This document shows positions 60,584-64,000 of a DNA stretch of 64,000 nucleotides, one piece after another. The notes beneath the pieces are model-generated. The model was not told the DNA's origin. It worked only from the letters and a program-made list of their open reading frames with translations, and made no database searches. This DNA is from Clavibacter phaseoli. Its GTDB lineage: Bacteria; Actinomycetota; Actinomycetes; Actinomycetales; Microbacteriaceae. The stretch lies in NCBI RefSeq assembly GCF_021922925.1, contig NZ_CP040786.1, positions 1,488,001-1,552,000 of the forward strand, read 5' to 3'. The position numbers were made by a program, and so were the translations under genes. Position 1 is the first letter of the stretch. The number at the start of each line of letters is the position of its first letter.

Positions 60584-61615
60584 ATGGCCGACCCGTTGGA
60601 TTTCCAGCTCATTAACGCCGTGCAGATCAGCCCGCGCATCTCGTGGGCGCAGCTGGGCGGGATCCTGCAGGTCGACGCGTCGACGCTGTCCCGTCGCTGG
60701 CAGCGCCTGAAGGACGAGCGCGTGGTCTGGTCGACCTGCTTCTACCTCGAGCCGCCGAGCACCGCCGCCACCGACGGGCTCGCGCTCCCCCGCCGCACCG
60801 CGCTCGTCGAGGTGATGTGCCGGCCCGGCCACCGCGAGGACGTGATCCGGGCGTGCGCGGCCCGCCGCCAGATCACGAGCGTGCACTGCACGAGCGGATC
60901 CCGCGACCTCTACCTCACCCTCTCCGCGGCCGACCTCCTCTCCATCGACCGGCTGGTGGACGAGCTCGGCAGCTCGGTGCCGGGCATCGCCGGGACGCGC
61001 ACGCACCACGTCCGCCGCTTCTTCCAGGAGGGCTCGAGCTACCGCGTCCCCGCGCTCACGGCGGCGCAGGCGCGCGCGGTCGAGGCGACGCTCCCGCAGA
61101 ACCCGCGCCGCGCGACGCCCACGCAGGCGTACCTCGACCTCATCGACGCCCTCACCGACGACGTCCGGCGCCCGGTCTCCGCCGTGCAGCAGCGCGTGGG
61201 CAAGTCGCTCGCGTCCGTCTCCCGCGGCATCGACACGCTGCTCGCGGCGAGCTGGGTGGGCTGGCGCATCGACTTCGCCTACAACCAGCTCGGCTGGGAG
61301 AGCTCGGCGATGATCTGGCTGAGCGTCGCGCAGTCCGAGATGGAGAAGGTCGCCGCCGCGCTCCGCCTCTTCCCGCAGCTGCGGATGTGCGCGTCGGTGA
61401 CCGGGCAGGCGAACCTCGTCGCGTCGCTGTGGCTGCGGAACCTCGAGGAGCTCGACGACATCGAGAGCAAGCTCACGCGCGTGTTCCAGAACATCCGCAT
61501 CGTCGACCGCTGGGTGGTGCCGCGCGTCGCGAAGCGCACCGGTCACCTCTTCGACGACGAGGGCAGGTGGAGCTCGTTCGTGCCGATGGGTCTGGATCCG
61601 CACGTCGACGGGTGA
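60584..61615 (+). CDS. Lrp/AsnC family regulator with duplicated domains
   Basis: Regulator of 343 residues, twice the usual 150. The first helix-turn-helix (about 1-45) reads DFQLINAVQISPRISWAQLGGILQVDASTLSRRW, followed by a RAM-type ligand domain (TALVEVMCRPGHREDVI). A second helix-turn-helix (YLDLIDALTDDVRRPVSAVQQRVGKSLASVSRGIDTL) and a second RAM domain (SAMIWLSVAQSEMEKVAAALR) follow. Both halves look intact. The leaderless promoter with an embedded palindrome and the divergent peptide operon indicate it controls peptide or amino-acid use. Confidence 0.92.
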   Translation: MADPLDFQLINAVQISPRISWAQLGGILQVDASTLSRRWQRLKDERVVWSTCFYLEPPSTAATDGLALPRRTALVEVMCRPGHREDVIRACAARRQITSVHCTSGSRDLYLTLSAADLLSIDRLVDELGSSVPGIAGTRTHHVRRFFQEGSSYRVPALTAAQARAVEATLPQNPRRATPTQAYLDLIDALTDDVRRPVSAVQQRVGKSLASVSRGIDTLLAASWVGWRIDFAYNQLGWESSAMIWLSVAQSEMEKVAAALRLFPQLRMCASVTGQANLVASLWLRNLEELDDIESKLTRVFQNIRIVDRWVVPRVAKRTGHLFDDEGRWSSFVPMGLDPHVDG

Positions 61616-61628
61616 GGCCGCCGCCGGG

Positions 61629-62408
61629 TCAGTCGACCGCGGCAGCCCGTCCGCGGCGCAGCGCCGGCACGGCGAGCGCCGCCAGCAGCACGGCGATCGC
61701 CATGGCCGCTCCCCCGCGGGTGATCGCATCGAACGCGATCCCGCGGAGCGCCTCCATGTCGCGCGGCACCCCGTCCACGACGACCGGCAGCGCGAGAGCG
61801 ACGACGGCGATCGCGACGAGCGCCCCGGCGAGCGCGCGGCGGAGCACGCGTCCTGCGGCCGGCTCCGCCCCCCGCGCAGACGGGTGCGGCCGCGTGCGGC
61901 GCAGCCACGTGGCGCCGGCGATCGCGAGCACCACAAGGCCGCCGACGGACGAGGCGTACTGGATCCACCGGTAGCCGGGCAGCGGGCCCCACGGCTGCGC
62001 CAGGGCCGGGAGGAGCGCGGAGCCGGCGCGCCCCTCGTGCGTGAAGGCGTCCCAGGCGACGTGGCTCAGCACGCCGAGGAGGAGCGCGGCGAGCGCGAGG
62101 AGCGCGCCGCGCGTCGTGGTCCGCGGTCGCGCGGCCCACGCGGCGGGCAGCCGGGCGGCGATCGTCCGGGGCAGGAGGATCCCCGCGGCCGGGCGGAGCA
62201 GCAGCATCCAGACCGCCAGCAGCACGGCCGCTGCGGGCAGGGCCGTCACGAGGAGGCTCGGGAACGCGTGCGTGTCGGCGTAGGAGAGGCCGCCGGGCAG
62301 GAACAGCGGCACGTCCGGGGCCATCGCGCCCGCCGCGACGGCCGCCGCCGGCAGCGGGCCGCGCACCGCCGGCAGGGCGACGACGGCGTGGCTGACGGTG
62401 AAGGGCAC
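61629..62408 (-). CDS. DUF4184 family membrane protein
   Basis: Membrane protein of 259 residues with about six helices. It begins MPFTVSHAVVALPAVRGPLPAAAVAAGAMAPDVPLFLP, and LLGVLSHVAWDAFTHEGRAG is the second conserved block. The SHA, APD and SH..WD.F.H motifs define DUF4184, distantly like membrane-bound metal-dependent hydrolases (YdjM). Function is unknown. The start codon is GTG with CAGGAT 5 nt upstream. It is convergent with the Lrp gene (13 bp apart). Confidence 0.88.
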   Translation of the reverse strand: MPFTVSHAVVALPAVRGPLPAAAVAAGAMAPDVPLFLPGGLSYADTHAFPSLLVTALPAAAVLLAVWMLLLRPAAGILLPRTIAARLPAAWAARPRTTTRGALLALAALLLGVLSHVAWDAFTHEGRAGSALLPALAQPWGPLPGYRWIQYASSVGGLVVLAIAGATWLRRTRPHPSARGAEPAAGRVLRRALAGALVAIAVVALALPVVVDGVPRDMEALRGIAFDAITRGGAAMAIAVLLAALAVPALRRGRAAAVD

Positions 62409-62463
62409 GGCCCATCCTGACGCGAACGCGCCCGCCGTGGGGCCCGGGGCGCCCCCGACCCCC

Positions 62464-62475
62464 TACCGTTGAGGC
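62464..62475 (+). promoter_or_regulatory. Leaderless -10 element of the DEAD-box helicase gene
   Basis: TACCGT at 62464-62469 matches TAnnnT and lies exactly 6 nt before the ATG at 62476. Confidence 0.55.
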
Positions 62476-64000
62476 ATGAGCACTGACGACACCGCATCCA
62501 CCCCCGACGCGGACGCCGCCCCCCGCACGACCTTCAGCGACCTCGGTCTCTCCGACCAGGTGCTCAAGGCACTCAAGGACGTGGGCTACGAGACGCCCTC
62601 CGCGATCCAGGCCGCCACGATCCCCTCCCTGCTGTCCGGCCGCGACGTCCTCGGCGTCGCCCAGACCGGCACCGGCAAGACGGCCGCGTTCGCGCTGCCG
62701 ATCCTCTCCAACCTCGACGTGTCCCAGAAGACCCCGCAGGCCCTCGTGCTCGCGCCCACCCGCGAGCTCGCGCTCCAGGTGTGCGAGGCGTTCGAGCGCT
62801 ACGCGTCCGGCATGCGCGGCGTGCACGTGCTGCCCGTCTACGGCGGCCAGGGCTACGGCGTGCAGCTGTCGGCGCTCCGCCGCGGCGTGCACGTGGTCGT
62901 CGGCACCCCCGGCCGGATCATGGACCACCTCGACAAGGGCACCCTCGACCTCTCGCAGCTGAAGTTCCTCGTGCTCGACGAGGCCGACGAGATGCTCAAG
63001 ATGGGCTTCGCGGAGGACGTGGAGACGATCCTCGCGGACACCCCGAAGTCGAAGCAGATCGCGCTGTTCTCGGCGACGATGCCCGCGCAGATCCGCCGCA
63101 TCTCGGGCAAGTACCTGCAGGACCCCGAGGAGATCACGGTCAAGAACAAGACCACGACCTCCGCGAACACCACGCAGCGGTACCTGATGGTGTCGTACCC
63201 GCAGAAGGTCGACGCCCTCACGCGCATCCTCGAGACCGAGAACTTCGAGGGCATGATCGTCTTCGTCCGCACGAAGAACGAGACGGAGACGCTCGCCGAG
63301 AAGCTGCGCGCCCGCGGGTACGCGGCGGCCGCCATCTCGGGCGACGTCGCGCAGGCGCAGCGCGAGCGCACGGTCGAGCAGCTGAAGTCCGGCAAGCTCG
63401 ACATCCTCGTGGCGACCGACGTCGCGGCCCGCGGGCTCGACGTCGACCGGATCAGCCACGTCGTCAACTACGACATCCCCATCGACACCGAGTCGTACGT
63501 GCACCGCATCGGCCGCACGGGTCGCGCAGGACGCAGCGGCGCGGCGATCAGCTTCGTCACGCCGCGCGAGCGCCGCCTGCTCACCGCCATCGAGCGGGCC
63601 ACGCGCCAGCCGCTGACCGAGATGCGCATGCCGAGCGCGGAGGACGTGAACGTCACGCGCCTCACGCGCTTCGACGACGCCATCACATCGGCGCTGCAGG
63701 ACCGCGAGCGCCTCGACGCGTTCCGCGACATCGTGGGCCACTACGTGAACCACCACGACGTCGTCGAGTCCGACGTGGCCGCCGCGCTCGCGATCGTGGC
63801 GCAGGGCGACACCCCGCTCCTCCTCTCGGCCGACGACCTCCGCCCGCCGCGCGTCGAGCGCGAGCGCCGGGACGACCGCCCGGGCCGCGACGGCGACGAC
63901 CGCGGCGAGCGTCGCGCCCGTCCCGCGCGCGGCAGCGGGAACATGGCGACGTACCGCATCGACGTCGGCCGCCGCCACCGCGTCGAGCCGCGCCAGATCG
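62476..64000 (+). CDS. deaD: DEAD-box ATP-dependent RNA helicase (partial, runs off the window)
   Basis: RNA helicase of the DeaD/CsdA group; 508 codons are present and the 3' end lies beyond the window. The Q motif (TFSDLGLSDQVLKALKDVGYETPSAIQ), motif I AQTGTGKT, Ia PTRELA, TPGRIMD, motif II DEAD, SAT, VFVRTKNE, TDVAARGLDVDR and HRIGRTGRAGR are all intact. A charged Arg/Asp/Gly tail follows, and YRIDVGRRHRVEPRQI is the start of a DbpA-type RNA-binding domain. It unwinds structured RNA in ribosome assembly and cold adaptation. The start is fixed by a leaderless promoter. Confidence 0.95.
   Translation, partial: MSTDDTASTPDADAAPRTTFSDLGLSDQVLKALKDVGYETPSAIQAATIPSLLSGRDVLGVAQTGTGKTAAFALPILSNLDVSQKTPQALVLAPTRELALQVCEAFERYASGMRGVHVLPVYGGQGYGVQLSALRRGVHVVVGTPGRIMDHLDKGTLDLSQLKFLVLDEADEMLKMGFAEDVETILADTPKSKQIALFSATMPAQIRRISGKYLQDPEEITVKNKTTTSANTTQRYLMVSYPQKVDALTRILETENFEGMIVFVRTKNETETLAEKLRARGYAAAAISGDVAQAQRERTVEQLKSGKLDILVATDVAARGLDVDRISHVVNYDIPIDTESYVHRIGRTGRAGRSGAAISFVTPRERRLLTAIERATRQPLTEMRMPSAEDVNVTRLTRFDDAITSALQDRERLDAFRDIVGHYVNHHDVVESDVAAALAIVAQGDTPLLLSADDLRPPRVERERRDDRPGRDGDDRGERRARPARGSGNMATYRIDVGRRHRVEPRQI

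Overview
The window is a GC-rich, gene-dense stretch of an actinobacterial chromosome, most like the family Microbacteriaceae and plausibly Clavibacter or a near relative. The basis is G/C-ending codon use, GTG starts, ATGA/GTGA-coupled operons, ClpS paired with DUF2017, a DUF2510 protein, a MmsA/ChvE sugar importer and many apparent leaderless starts; the genus is inferred. I find about 60 protein genes and no rRNA, tRNA, CRISPR array, transposase, integrase or prophage gene. The last gene runs off the right edge. Coding density, base composition and word use look uniform throughout, so I see no acquired island.

Layout: 107-1312 aminotransferase; 1441-5247 ABC exporter plus two-component operon; 5336-6234 clpS/DUF2017; 6349-8931 epimerase, AlkD-like protein and zinc protease; 8956-10373 (-) CDGSH protein with a haem-oxygenase-fold enzyme; 10637-13663 GH38 alpha-mannosidase; 13695-17934 DinB protein and a sugar-acid module (enolase-superfamily dehydratase plus FAH hydrolase) facing a LacI regulator; 18063-21317 membrane protein, zinc alcohol dehydrogenase and fatty-acid desaturase; 21409-25618 (-) AAA ATPase, diacylglycerol kinase-like protein and BCCT transporter; 25755-27401 (-) orphan PAS histidine kinase, divergent from 27770-30769, a SipW-type signal peptidase with three proteins carrying SipW/TasA-style signal peptides; 30873-34888 (-) mmsB-mmsA-chvE sugar importer; 35257-39716 lipoprotein and a second ABC plus two-component operon; 39846-44686 assorted small enzymes and membrane proteins; 44841-47370 Ltp-like protein and a quinone-detoxification-like dioxygenase/hydrolase pair; 47435-52493 antiporter, DUF2510/PASTA protein, XRE-cupin regulator and methyltransferase; 52525-60391 (-) peptide import and hydrolysis operon facing a double-domain Lrp/AsnC regulator; 61629-64000 DUF4184 protein and DEAD-box helicase.

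The most interesting region is 27402-30769. The SipW peptidase and its three probable substrates resemble the Bacillus TasA/SipW surface-fibre system. Upstream are four TTG(A/C)G elements spaced exactly 22 bp apart, with a -10-like hexamer 8 bp beyond the last, and a 12-bp hairpin follows the first substrate gene. I read this as a regulated surface-protein or fibre system whose activator lies outside the window.

Three window-wide patterns deserve attention. At least 15 genes have a NAnnnT hexamer exactly 6 nt before the start codon, which implies leaderless transcripts and fixes those starts. The palindrome GGATCC is much commoner than composition predicts and occurs in all three reading frames. 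Several transporter genes end in very long perfect hairpins, one of them inside the sugar-importer operon between the binding-protein gene and the ATPase gene.
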